Source: Vicia villosa (lineage: Eukaryota > Streptophyta > Magnoliopsida > Fabales > Fabaceae). From it: 64,000 nucleotides of DNA. This document shows, piece after piece, positions 24,079 through 36,772 of this stretch (position 1 is the stretch's first letter; every line of letters begins with the position of its first letter). A program made the position numbers and the translations under genes. The stretch covers positions 558,001 through 622,000 of the forward strand of contig NW_026705173.1 in assembly GCF_029867415.1 (NCBI RefSeq), written 5' to 3'. The notes under the pieces are model-generated. The model ran no database searches, was not told where the DNA came from, and saw nothing but the letters and a program-made list of their open reading frames with translations.

Positions 24079-26019
24079 GTTCTGTAATACGGTGAACTGA
24101 CTTTTATTCAGAATGTCGCGGTAAGCAAGAGTCGCCACCGACTTTTATTTTATCCAAATTAATAAAAGGCTAAAAGAACAGAAAAAACCTTTTTAAAAGA
24201 AAACTGAGTTCGGGGGGTAATTTATACAAATGGAAGGTGTAAGGCACCCTTTGCATCCATGGTTTTCCATGGGCTCTTAATTGCTTTGCTCTTTAGTTTT
24301 GAAACCAAAAGTTTAGAAATGTAGAAGAAGAAGAAGAAATAAAGACTTTAACTCGTAAATGAGCGTAGCCTTATGAGTTTTTAGAAAAAGGGTAGAAAAA
24401 GAATTTTAAACCAGAGCAAAGCAATTAGGGGCAAATTACCTGGTTAGATGAAAAATGTTCTTTTAGCCTTTTAGGGCTATCCATACCATAGGAGGGTAAG
24501 GAAGTCCTTTTATTTGGAGGTTAAAGGGTCGTCGAATCATCGTTCGCCATAAGACTGTCCCTAGCCATAGAGAAGGCAGATAGTCTAAGGGAAGGATCAG
24601 AATAGCCATTATTAGGCAACCAGAGGACGCCTCAGCATTTCGTAGGCAACTTCGAGGGACGAGATCATATTAGCAAATCGAAGGCAGTGTCATTGGGACT
24701 TATGATATGAATGAACTGAGGGCAACATTGCTGAGGCGTCCTCGTATTAGAGGGACTTGGCTATTCTGCACTGAAAAACACAAGGCAAAAAGGCAACAGG
24801 CAACAGGCAACAAGAGGGGTACCATAAAAGGTGTGTGGGTGCACAATCACGTGATTAATTCAAAATAATTTAGCTTGTAAAATTAATTATTCTAAATTCA
24901 ATTCATAAGTTACACATCCTAAATTACTAACCACACAGTAATATAAACAAGGTTAAGTGCCTTCAAGGCCAAGCAATACAAACCAGGAACATGTACATAA
25001 TAAGCCACGGGGATGGGGAGAAAAAGCAATAAGAATAAACCCCAATAAAGCAGCAAGTCTGACATAAGTAATAATAGAAAAAGAGAAATAAAATAGATTG
25101 AATTTTAGGGTTACCAACTAATCGAACTTTGACCGGTTGGTTAACCCTAAAAATTGGAAAAGGAAAAATAAACAACAAAGAGGGTGAGTGTAGGAAGAGT
25201 TCATTGGCATTTAAGAATAAACCCTAATTTAATAAAAAGAGGCAAAAAAACAAATATTTAAATAAGTATAGAATCAGGACTTAGCTTCTCGATTGGCGTG
25301 GCGCGTAGTCGGACAAACCATGATGGCAACCCTGAAAAACTGCACACACAAAAAAAAGCAAAAATTTCAGTGTAGGCACGATCTTCGTAAACCCTGATTA
25401 GGGCACAAGTTAACCACAGTTAATAGAATAATAAAAAAACAAATTAATTAATTATTAGTTTTTTAACCTAATTAATTAAATCGGTGAAAATAAAGTTTCG
25501 ATTAAATATCTAACCCTAATATATATTTTTTAATCAATGAATAAAAATTAAATAAGTAATTTAAACAATTTAAATCAATTTAAAACAATTAAAATAAAAT
25601 TATTTAATAATAATTAAAACAAATAATTTTTTTTTTTTTTTTTATATTTTTTATAAAAAGAAAGTTAGTAACAATTTTTACTAAGAGGGAGTATTTAAAA
25701 TAGTTTTTGAAAAATAAACATAAACAAATAAATAGAAAAACTAAATTGTATAATTAAAAGTAAAAAAAAAATTAAAGAATTCTTAACTTGTAATCTTGTC
25801 TGGTGCGCGCTGAGGGTCCACCATGCGCCTGCAGCTTTAGGAACGTTAGATCAGAGCTTGGCTTGATCTGATGGTCAGAGGACGTGGGTGCAGCGTGATA
25901 ACGTGGAGAGCAAACCACCGAATCCCTTAGCCACCTGAAAGGGAACGCGCCCTTTTTTGTTTGAAACAGACCAATAAGATGACGCCACCTAGTCATCTTC
26001 TCCACCAAAACCTGAAACG

Positions 26020-26024
26020 CCTTT
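26020..26024. repeat. Target-site duplication CCTTT, left of chromovirus
   Basis: CCTTT directly precedes the element and recurs at 38792-38796 after it. It aligns with a single site in uninterrupted LTR A near 3394. Confidence 0.85.
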
Positions 26025-26652
26025 TATAACACCCATATATAATTACATGCATCAAATCATATAAATATACATGAATCCAAGTATTTGGTACTGAAATACC
26101 AATAAGTTCCTAGTCAACACATTATACATATTAATGCCCTAATACAAAGATTCTACACAATGGCATAATACATACAAGATGTTCAAAATAAAATACTAAG
26201 AACTAGATCAAACAATGATCTCAAAAGGACTCCACAACGGAAGCTTCGCCATACCAAAAGAACATAAGGAATAAGGGATCAAATTGCTTTCTCCTTACCC
26301 TTCGCGGAACCTGTAGTACCTGAAATCAATATATAATGGGGTGAGATATAAAATCTCAGTGAGTTCCCTATCCTATGGATCCTCTCGGCTTTACAAGGTT
26401 CTAACCTATAAGTCTCAAGTCATAAGGAACTAGACCTTGAGTTCTCACACTAACATTATATGGAATCATACTTAGAGTTCAACAACTCAACACAAGATTA
26501 TTAATCGGAAACCAATACCAAGGCATCCCCATATTCCCGTCCCCTTCTACGTCTAGGAGGCGGCACGAGTCATGGATCCTTTGGAAAAATCTTGACATAC
26601 GACATGGATTCGGACTCATGAGCCTTTCCCCATGAATCGTCACTTCACATGG
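26025..26652 (-). mobile_element. Chromovirus left LTR, truncated
   Basis: It matches the first 628 bp of the complete LTRs (30395-31022). The rest, including the CG-rich inverted-repeat cluster and the TGTAATACCCC start, is deleted and the sequence continues directly into integrase. Confidence 0.93.
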
Positions 26653-29272
26653 GGTGTTCTACATTTCATCCCATATAATACTTCATAAGGTGTCATACCA
26701 ATACTCGCGTGATAACTATTATTATACGCAAATTCAATCAATGGCAAAAGCTCTTCCCAATCTCCTCCACTTTCAAGCACACACGCTCTAACATATCTTC
26801 TAAGGTTTATATTGTTCGTTCCGTTTGACTGTCTGCTTGAGGGTGATTCGACGTGCTCACACACAATTTAGATCCCATCGCTCGTTGAAAGCTCTCCAAA
26901 ACCTCGAAGTGAACTTTGGATCTCTATCCGACACAATACTAGAGGGTACACCGTGCAACTTCACAATCTCTGCGACAAATAACCGTGCAAGATGACTTGC
27001 CTTGTAAGTAGTCTTCACGGCTAAGAAATGTGCAGATTTTGTCAACCGATCTACAATCACCCAAATAGAATCATATCCATCTTGAGTACGAGGTAACTAA
27101 CCGCAAAATCCATTGAAATACTATCCCACTTCCATATTGGAATCTCTAGTGGTTGTAACAATCCACCTGGCCTTTGATGTTCAACCTTTACTTGTTGGCA
27201 TACCGCACACTCTGATACGTACACCGCGACATCTCTTTTCATTCCGGACCACCAATAATCCCCTTTTAAATCTTGGTACATTTTTGAAGAACCCGGATGT
27301 ATAGTGAAAGCACCCTTGTGAGCTTCATCCAAAATCCTTCCTTTCAATAACGCATCACCCGGAACACAAATCCTCTGATTAAACATAATCACCCCATCTG
27401 TAGCTCGAGTAAATCCTGGTTGAACCAACACCTCTTGTAACTTAGTATCAGACGCTTGTGCTCGTTGGATGTCGTTTCTCAAATAGAATTAACATTCAAG
27501 TTTCCCATCAATACTCCATTTTGGGTCCAAACAAATTGAAGATTGAGATCTCGAAATTTCTCCAATAATGCACACTCTAACATCATCAATTCGGCCCTCT
27601 TTAACACCTTCCGACTCAAAGCATCCGCCACTTTATTTGCTTTGCCTGGATGATACTTCAAGTCAAAATCATAATCCTTTAAGTATTCCATCCACCGCCT
27701 CTGACGCATATTCAACTCCTTCTGGTCGAATAGGTACTTTAAACTCTTGTGGTCGCTGAACATTTCAAAATGAACTCCATACAAGTAATGACGCCACACC
27801 TTCAGGGTAAAAACAACCGCAGCCAACTCTAAATCATAAGTTGGATAATTCTCTTCGTGAACCTTTAACTGTCGAGATGTGTATGCTACCACCTGACCAT
27901 CCTGCATCAATACCCCTCCTAATCCTTTCTTGGAAGCATCGCAAAATACTTCATAGGACTTATTTGGATCAGGAACGATTAAAACAGGAGCAGTCGTCAA
28001 TCTTTCCTTCAAGCCCATGAAACTCTGTTCACACCCCGAGCCCCAATCATAAGGACACTCCTTCCGAGTAAGTCTAGTCATTGGTAAAACCAATTGAGAA
28101 AACCCTTTTATAAATCTTCTGTAGTAGCCGGCTAAGCCCAAGAAACTTCGGACTTCTGAGACATTGCTCGGTCTCTCCCAATTAATTACCGCTTCGATTT
28201 TGTCGGGTCCACTGCCACACCTCCTTGAGATATAACATGACCAAGAAATCTTACCTCCGTCATCCAAAACTCACACTTGCTTAACTTAGCAAACAATTGA
28301 TTTTCTTGCAATACCGACAGAATAATCCTCAGGTGTTCTTCGTGCTCTTGTGGAGTGCGAGAATAAATAAGAATGTCATCGATAAAGACTACCACAAATT
28401 GATCTAAGTAAGGCTGGAATATCCGATTCATATAATCCATGAAAACAGCTGGAGCATTCGTAACACCGAAAGGCATCACCAAGAATTCATAATGACCATA
28501 ACGGGTTCTAAATGCAATCTTTGGCACATCTGAGCTTTTCACACGGATTTGGTGAAACCTGGCCGCAAATCAATCTTCGAGAACACACAGACTCCTTTCA
28601 ATTGATCTACAAGTCGTTTATCCTAGGCAAAGGGTATTTGTTCTTGATGGTGGCCTTATTCAACCGACGGTAATCAATACATAGTCTCATCCCACCATCC
28701 TTCTTCTTTACTAACAACACTAGAGCTCCCCACGGTGAGACACTAGGTCGCACAAAATGTTTGGTCATCAGTTCCTCCAATTGCCCCTTCAATTCTCTTA
28801 ATTCAAGTGGTGCCATCCGATACGGAGAAACGGATATAGGAGCCGTTCCCGGTATCAGGTCAATAGAGAATTCCACTTCCCTTTCCGGAGGGACATCTGG
28901 AAAAACTCTAAAAACAGCAATTTGTGAAACCTCTAACTTGTCACCCGTCTCCTTAGTAAGAACCAACAGAACAGACTCCTCTTCTCAAACAAGAATTTAA
29001 TCATGCCTACCGTACCTTCCAGTATAGTAATTAAAACATCTTTCGGAGTAACTTCTTCAGATGGAATAATGATTAACTTCTCTTCACACCCAATGAATAC
29101 TAAAATAGCAGAAGACCTATCCATTCCAAAACAACATCTACTTTCTTAAGTGGTAAACAATTAAGGTCAATCTAGAAATTTCCTACCACCCACAGATAAC
29201 ACACAATTCTCATACACCAACGGTGTCTCGACTATCTCATCCAAGGCATACATTCGACCAGTACTTCTTCCT
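26653..29272 (-). pseudogene. pol: Chromovirus pol, copy 1, C-terminus deleted
   Basis: It is collinear with 33031-35650 and differs at only a handful of bases. RT (FIDDILIYS), RNase H ([29 protein letters not shown]) and integrase zinc-finger and core segments are present in several frames, broken by the same stops and shifts as copy 2. It ends after EVLYGMKCRTP, so the integrase C-terminus and chromodomain are missing. The protease DSG segment is absent. Confidence 0.9.
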
Positions 29273-29303
29273 TACATTTGATTCCTATTCTGAGGTCCAT
29301 TCC

Positions 29304-30215
29304 TCACCACATGCCTTTCTTGTCAATAATAAAACATTTCACCCTTTTTAAGGTTACGCCTTCCAAGGTGATTCTTACCACAACCACGACACACCGGAGG
29401 TGCACTAAACCGAGAACCTTACACTTGTTTCCCTTAGAAAACTTGTGACCTAGGCCGAAACTGTTAGCTTGGCCTTCCTTTCTCATTCTGATTCTTCTTC
29501 AAATCTTCCTCAGCTTGAACTTTCTTCAAACTTGTCTCAGCCACATAACATCATCACAACAACCCCGTATAGGTAGTGAACTCCCCCTAGGACACACTAT
29601 GCGAAATATCAGCCCCTAAACCAAACAGAAACTGGTCTACCTTCTAACTCTCATCAGGAGCATACCCGGCCTGTCTAGAATAAGCAGCCAGAATTTCCAA
29701 ACTTCTCAGTATAAATAGCCAGCGACATATTCTCCTGCCTTAACTGTTGGAATTCCAATTACTCTTTAGTCCTCTGGAACTAGGAAAATATTTCTCCATA
29801 AAAGTGGTCTTGAAATTAACCCACTCCTTATGTACTTCTTGAATAGTCATCAACGCAGAAGCACTCTTCCATCATCTCATAGCTGGACCTTTTAGCGAAT
29901 GAGAAGCAACACCACCTTGTCCTCTTCACTACAATGCATGATCTCAAGGATCCCTTCCACATCGGCCACCCACTCGTGTTCCTTAATAGGATCTAATCCA
30001 CCATGAAATTCCGGATGATTCATGCGAATGAAATCCTTATAAGTCGCACCTGCAGCTTCGGGTACAACCACTGGAACATTATGACCGCCATTCATCTGTT
30101 GCATCATCTGCAGCATGAACTGATTCTGCTGCTGTTGCATGAACTGGGGCCACGGAATATTCTCACCGCCATTCGGTTGATTCACTTGTGGGGTTTGAGT
30201 GTGGGGGTCAACCAC
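29304..30215 (-). pseudogene. gag: Chromovirus gag, copy 1
   Basis: The start codon is at 30215. The first 107 codons contain a Gln/Met-rich stretch and the Gag phrase DFIRMNHPEFHGGLDPIKEH, with ADVEGILEIMHCSEEDKV following. Downstream coding is broken by frameshifts. A degenerate zinc-knuckle region survives near 29304-29486. It is virtually identical to copy 2 at 35682-36593. Confidence 0.85.
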
Positions 30216-30380
30216 AAGTCCTGCGTCCGTCCACCATGTTCCTAGAGGTCATGAAAATGGGATTAAGTTGATCAGGCTTAATACCATAGTCATAACACAA
30301 CAAAAATCATGGGAACCCAACACATCTTGGACAGAAAGAAACACTTATAATATCTCATGGCTAGGTCGAGGATACGACCT

Positions 30381-30392
30381 GCTCTGATACCA
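30381..30392 (-). other. Chromovirus primer-binding site, copy 1
   Basis: The minus strand reads TGGTATCAGAGC two bases after the LTR end, complementary to the 3' end of initiator tRNA-Met. The same site is at 36759-36770. Confidence 0.9.
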
Positions 30393-30394
30393 AC

Positions 30395-32413
30395 TATAAC
30401 ACCCATATATAATTACATGCATCAAATCATATAAATATACATGAATCCAAGTATTTGGTACTGAAATACCAATAAGTTCCTAGTCAACACATTATACATA
30501 TTAATGCCCTAATACAAAGATTCTACACAATGGCATAATACATACAAGATGTTCAAAATAAAATACTAAGAACTAGATCAAACAATGATCTCAAAAGGAC
30601 TCCACAACGGAAGCTTCGCCATACCAAAAGAACATAAGGAATAAGGGATCAAATTGCTTTCTCCTTACCCTTCGCGGAACCTGTAGTACCTGAAATCAAT
30701 ATATAATGGGGTGAGATATAAAATCTCAGTGAGTTCCCTATCCTATGGATCCTCTCGGCTTTACAAGGTTCTAACCTATAAGTCTCAAGTCATAAGGAAC
30801 TAGACCTTGAGTTCTCACACTAACATTATATGGAATCATACTTAGAGTTCAACAACTCAACACAAGATTATTAATCGGAAACCAATACCAAGGCATCCCC
30901 ATATTCCCGTCCCCTTCTACGTCTAGGAGGCGGCACGAGTCATGGATCCTTTGGAAAAATCTTGACATACGACATGGATTCGGACTCATGAGCCTTTCCC
31001 CATGAATCGTCACTTCACATGGCCCGTACACCATCACAAGTCTCTACCCGTAGGTTCCATTCGTACACAAAAGCGGGAATCAAACCTGCCAAGATTATTG
31101 TGCCTCTCTGCATGGTGAATGCCTGTTAGCATTCAAAAGAAAAAAATAAAGAAATAAAGAAAATACAACGGTTCCGATTAATACATCAACAATGGTGATC
31201 GCTTCCGCAAACCACTAGGCCTGTTAGCCTTTTCTCATAAGATTCCAACACGTATGTCCATATAATGTCTCATCCTAGGTTTTCTTTGTTAAGCTACATA
31301 ACCTAACAATTCCTAGTTTCCTCACTTAACCTTTATTCACACAACAATGGAGTTATTCAACCCTCTTGATATAAACACATATAACAAGGTATTACCAATC
31401 CACCTGCAATAGAACTCGATCAACAATTATAGAGTACACAAGCATCATACCAAAAGCATAACGTCCTCATGGTCCCAAACGAAAACCAACCCCAAGTAAT
31501 CAAGTAAATTCCCGACTCTCGATTAAATAATTCTCCTTTGTACCCAAAATCTACACTACTAGAAGTACACACTCCTAGCCTACTACTGCTTCGAACGGCG
31601 GTTAAAACAGAGTTACGGTTCAAAAGTTACGATCGAAACAACTTACCTCAATAAACTAAAATTTGCTAAGAAAGGCTTCAGTTCGCGCCGCGCAACAACT
31701 GGGTCGCGCCGCGAACCCTCTGGCAGTAGCAAACCCTCATAATTTCAACAGTGTTCGCGCCGCGAACCCCTGTACGCGCCGCGTACTGAGGACAGAAACA
31801 AAACCCCTAAAAACCTGCATAGCTCGCGCCGCGTAGCCCCGTTCGCGCCGCAAAGCGCGCGGAAATCAGAAATTCCAGATCTGTTTTCTTGCTTTTCCCA
31901 TGGTTTAATCCAACCATCTCCATACTTAAACCTGTTCCAGAATCATACTAAAGCATAGAAACAACTTATACATGGTACACTTGGAATATACAACACTAAA
32001 TCATGAACATTCATGGTTGATTCAAAACCTAGGTTTTTCTATAGAAAACCCCAAAATGCAAAACTTATGATTTTCATCCATAATCAAAAGCTATAAGTTT
32101 CTAACTAGAACCCACCTCGATTATGAGTCGTTGATGTCGAAGATGAGTTGATTCGGCGGAGAAATGATGAAGATCCAAGCTTTCCTCTTCACAAGCTTTT
32201 CTTCCTCTTCTCTTCCTTCTCTCTACTTTATCTCTCTAAATCTTGTGTTGTTGCAATTGTGAGGAAAGAAATAGAAAGGAAAGAATATAAGCAACATAAC
32301 CTTAAGTTAGCACTTATAACTTAAGTGTCCAAAAGTATCTCTAATGTACCAATTAATGAAACCTCAGTGTCAGCTAATAACATTAGAGCATTTATTAAAT
32401 ACGGGGTATTACA
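30395..32413 (-). mobile_element. Chromovirus middle LTR
   Basis: The complete 2019-bp LTR runs from TATAACACCC to GGGGTATTACA on the plus strand. It serves as 3' LTR for copy 2 and 5' LTR for copy 1. It differs from the right LTR at about five positions by hand count, about 0.25%, so the unit is very young. It contains a cluster of CGCGCCGCG inverted repeats (31682-31862). Confidence 0.95.
31682..31862. repeat. Cluster of CG-rich inverted repeats (middle LTR)
   Basis: Five or six short inverted repeats share the core CGCG-C-CGCG with changing but complementary flanks, for example TTCGCGCCGCGAA (31754) and TACGCGCCGCGTA (31773). The copy in the right LTR is at 38060-38240. One unit here reads CGCCGCAAAG, a CpG-to-CpA loss relative to the right LTR. 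Confidence 0.85.
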
Positions 32414-32427
32414 TCCTCCCCCCCTTA
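32414..32427 (-). other. Chromovirus polypurine tract
   Basis: The minus strand reads AAGGGGGGGGAGGA immediately before the LTR start TGTAATACCCC. The matching tract of copy 1 was lost in the deletion at 26652. Confidence 0.85.
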
Positions 32428-32448
32428 AATAGAAATTCGTCCTCGAAT

Positions 32449-35400
32449 TTAAAAATTACCTAAAAGGTGAGGGTAAGCATCCCGCATTACCAATTTAAGT
32501 CCCCAAGTAGCATCACCCGGATGAGTTACATTCCACTGAACCTTAACAAGAGAGATTTCCTTGTTCCTCAACCCTTTAGTCTCTCCTCCCACTATGCGGC
32601 TCGGTAAGGGTTCAAAAGTCAAATCTGATTCCATCTCTATTGCATCTGGTAACACTGGTCGAAAAGGATCGGGGATAAACTTCCGTAGTTGAGACACGTG
32701 AAAAACATCATGCATTTCTAATAGAGAAGGTGGTAAGGCTAAACGGTAAGCTACTTCACCAATCCTTTCTAATATCTCATACGGTCCCACGTATCTCGGA
32801 CTTAATTTCCTCGACTTAAACGGTCCTTTCAATCTCAACCTCGGAGTAACCCTCAAAATACATGGTCACTTTCCCTAAACTCCAAAGGCCTTTTACGGTT
32901 ACCCGCATAACTCTCCTGACGATCTTGTGCTCGTTTAACCTTATCACGAATCGTTCTAATCTTGTCCGTGGTTTCTTGAATAATTCTGGGTCCCAAAATT
33001 CTATCATCACCAATACTCGTCCAACATAGCGGTGTTCTACATTTCCTCCCATATAATACTTCATAAGGTGTCATACCAATACTCGCGTGATAACTATTAT
33101 TATACGCAAATTCAATCAATGGCAAAAGCTCTTCCCAATCTCCTCCACTTTCAAGCACACACGCTCTAACATATCTTCTAAGGTTTATATTGTTCGTTCC
33201 GTTTGACTGTCTGCTTGAGGGTGATTCGACGTGCTCACACACAATTTAGATCCCATCGCTCGTTGAAAGCTCTCCAAAACCTCGAAGTGAACTTTGGATC
33301 TCTATCCGACACAATACTAGAGGGTACACCGTGCAACTTCACAATCTCTGCGACAAATAACCGTGCAAGATGACTTGCCTTGTAAGTAGTCTTCACGGCT
33401 AAGAAATGTGCAGATTTCGTCAACCGATCTACAATCACCCAAATAGAATCATATCCATCTTGAGTACGAGGTAACTAACCGCAAAATCCATTGAAATACT
33501 ATCCCACTTCCATATTGGAATCTCTAGTGGTTGTAACAATCCACCTGGCCTTTGATGTTCAACCTTTACTTGTTGGCATACCGCACACTCTGATACGTAC
33601 ACCGCGACATCTCTTTTCATTCCGGACCACCAATAATCCCCTTTTAAATCTTGGTACATTTTTGAAGAACCCGGATGTATAGTGAAAGCACCCTTGTGAG
33701 CTTCATCCAAAATCCTTCCTTTCAATAACGCATCACCCGGAACACAAATCCTCTGATTAAACATAATCACCCCATCTGTAGCTCGAGTAAATCCTGGTTG
33801 AACCAACACCTCTTGTAACTTAGTATCAGACGCTTGTGCTCGTTGGATGTCGTTTCTCAAATAGAATTAACATTCAAGTTTCCCATCAATACTCCATTTT
33901 GGGTCCAAACAAATTGAAGATTGAGATCTCGAAATTTCTCCAATAATGCACACTCTAACATCATCAATTCGGCCCTCTTTAACACCTTCCGACTCAAAGC
34001 ATCCGCCACTTTATTTGCTTTGCCTGGATGATACTTCAAGTCAAAATCATAATCCTTTAAGTATTCCATCCACCGCCTCTGACGCATATTCAACTCCTTC
34101 TGGTCGAATAGGTACTTTAAACTCTTGTGGTCGCTGAACATTTCAAAATGAACTCCATACAAGTAATGACGCCACACCTTCAGGGTAAAAACAACCGCAG
34201 CCAACTCTAAATCATAAGTTGGATAATTCTCTTCGTGAACCTTTAACTGTCGAGATGTGTATGCTACCACCTGACCATCCTGCATCAATACCCCTCCTAA
34301 TCCTTTCTTGGAAGCATCGCAAAATACTTCATAGGACTTATTTGGATCAGGAACGATTAAAACAGGAGCAGTCGTCAATCTTTCCTTCAAGCCCATGAAA
34401 CTCTGTTCACACCCCGAGCCCCAATCATAAGGACACTCCTTCCGAGTAAGTCTAGTCATTGGTAAAACCAATTGAGAAAACCCTTTTATAAGTCTTCTGT
34501 AGTAGCCGGCTAAGCCCAAGAAACTTCGGACTTCTGAGACATTGCTCGGTCTCTCCCAATTAATTACCGCTTCGATTTTGTCGGGTCCACTGCCACACCT
34601 CCTTGAGATATAACATGACCAAGAAATCTTACCTCCGTCATCCAAAACTCACACTTGCTTAACTTAGCAAACAATTGATTTTCTTGCAATACCGACAGAA
34701 TAATCCTCAGGTGTTCTTCGTGCTCTTGTGGAGTGCGAGAATAAATAAGAATGTCATCGATAAAGACTACCACAAATTGATCTAAGTAAGGCTGGAATAT
34801 CCGATTCATATAATCCATGAAAACAGCTGGAGCATTCGTAACACCGAAAGGCATCACCAAGAATTCATAATGACCATAACGGGTTCTAAATGCAGTCTTT
34901 GGCACATCTGAGCTTTTCACACGGATTTGGTGAAACCTGACCGCAAATCAATCTTCGAGAACACACAGACTCCTTTCAATTGATCTACAAGTCGTTTATC
35001 CTAGGCAAAGGGTATTTGTTCTTGATGGTGGCCTTATTCAACCGACGGTAATCAATACATAGTCTCATCCCACCATCCTTCTTCTTTACTAACAACACTA
35101 GAGCTCCCCACGGTGAGACACTAGGTCGCACAAAATGTTTGGTCATCAGTTCCTCCAATTGCCCCTTCAATTCTCTTAATTCAAGTGGTGCCATCCGATA
35201 CGGAGAAACGGATATAGGAGCCGTTCCCGGTATCAGGTCAATAGAGAATTCCACTTCCCTTTCCGGAGGGACATCTGGAAAAACTCTAAAAACAGCAATT
35301 TGTGAAACCTCTAACTTGTCACCCGTCTCCTTAGTAAGAACCAACAGAACAGACTCCTCTTCTCAAACAAGAATTTAATCATGCCTACCGTACCTTCCAG

Positions 35401-35650
35401 TATAGTAATTAAAACATCTTTCGGAGTAACTTCTTCAGATGGAATAATGATTAACTTCTCTTCACACCCAATGAATACTAAAATAGCAGAAGACCTATCC
35501 ATTCCAAAACAACATCTACTTTCTTAAGTGGTAAACAATTAAGGTCAATCTAGAAATTTCCTACCACCCACAGATAACACACAATTCTCATACACCAACG
35601 GTGTCTCGACTATCTCATCCAAGGCATACATTCGACCAGTACTTCTTCCT
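32449..35650 (-). pseudogene. pol: Chromovirus pol, copy 2, with chromodomain-like end
   Basis: Order on the minus strand: protease remnant (GRMYALDE joined directly to VETPLVYENC, so the DSGAT active-site segment is missing), RT ([29 protein letters not shown]), RNase H ([32 protein letters not shown]), integrase H2C2 finger (HKGAFTIHPG...CAVCQQ), integrase core ([23 protein letters not shown]) and a C-terminal region ending in a chromodomain-like segment (LRNKEISLVKVQWN...ATWGLKLVMRDAYPHLL). Several stops and frameshifts, shared with copy 1, break it into at least six pieces. The protein would have reverse-transcribed and targeted integration, but this copy cannot. Confidence 0.92.
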
Positions 35651-35681
35651 TACATTTGATTCCTATTCTGAGGTCCATTCC

Positions 35682-36593
35682 TCACCACATGCCTTTCTTG
35701 TCAATAATAAAACATTTCACCCTTTTTAAGGTTACGCCTTCCAAGGTGATTCTTACCACAACCACGACACACCGGAGGTGCACTAAACCGAGAACCTTAC
35801 ACTTGTTTCCCTTAGAAAACTTGTGACCTAGGCCGAAACTGTTAGCTTGGCCTTCCTTTCTCATTCTGATTCTTCTTCAAATCTTCCTCAGCTTGAACTT
35901 TCTTCAAACTTGTCTCAGCCACATAACATCATCACAACAACCCCGTATAGGTAGTGAACTCCCCCTAGGACACACTATGCGAAATATCAGCCCCTAAACC
36001 AAACAGAAACTGGTCTACCTTCTAACTCTCATCAGGAGCATACCCGGCCTGTCTAGAATAAGCAGCCAGAATTTCCAAACTTCTCAGTATAAATAGCCAG
36101 CGACATATTCTCCTGCCTTAACTGTTGGAATTCCAATTACTCTTTAGTCCTCTGGAACTAGGAAAATATTTCTCCATAAAAGTGGTCTTGAAATTAACCC
36201 ACTCCTTATGTACTTCTTGAATAGTCATCAACGCAGAAGCACTCTTCCATCATCTCATAGCTGGACCTTTTAGCGAATGAGAAGCAACACCACCTTGTCC
36301 TCTTCACTACAATGCATGATCTCAAGGATCCCTTCCACATCGGCCACCCACTCGTGTTCCTTAATAGGATCTAATCCACCATGAAATTCCGGATGATTCA
36401 TGCGAATGAAATCCTTATAAGTCGCACCTGCAGCTTCGGGTACAACCACTGGAACATTATGACCGCCATTCATCTGTTGCATCATCTGCAGCATGAACTG
36501 ATTCCGCTGCTGTTGCATGAACTGGGGCCACGGAATATTCTCACCGCCATTCGGTTGATTCACTTGTGGGGTTTGAGTGTGGGGGTCAACCAC
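35682..36593 (-). pseudogene. gag: Chromovirus gag, copy 2
   Basis: The start is at 36593, about 165 bp from the primer site. It has the same Gln/Met-rich N-terminus and Gag core as copy 1, one Gln codon changed to Arg, and the same downstream frameshifts. The zinc-knuckle region is present only in degenerate form. Confidence 0.85.
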
Positions 36594-36758
36594 AAGTCCT
36601 GCGTCCGTCCACCATGTTCCTAGAGGTCATGAAAATGGGATTAAGTTGATCAGGCTTAATACCATAGTCATAACACAACAAAAATCATGGGAACCCAACA
36701 CATCTTGGACAGAAAGAAACACTTATAATATCTCATGGCTAGGTCGAGGATACGACCT

Positions 36759-36770
36759 GCTCTGATACCA
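36759..36770 (-). other. Chromovirus primer-binding site, copy 2
   Basis: TGGTATCAGAGC on the minus strand, two bases after the end of the right LTR, matches initiator tRNA-Met. Confidence 0.9.
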
Positions 36771-36772
36771 AC

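Noticed and set aside
31682..31862. CpG island marking a host gene promoter
   Set aside because: The CpGs are confined to short inverted repeats inside a complete LTR and recur at the same LTR position in the right copy; no gene follows.
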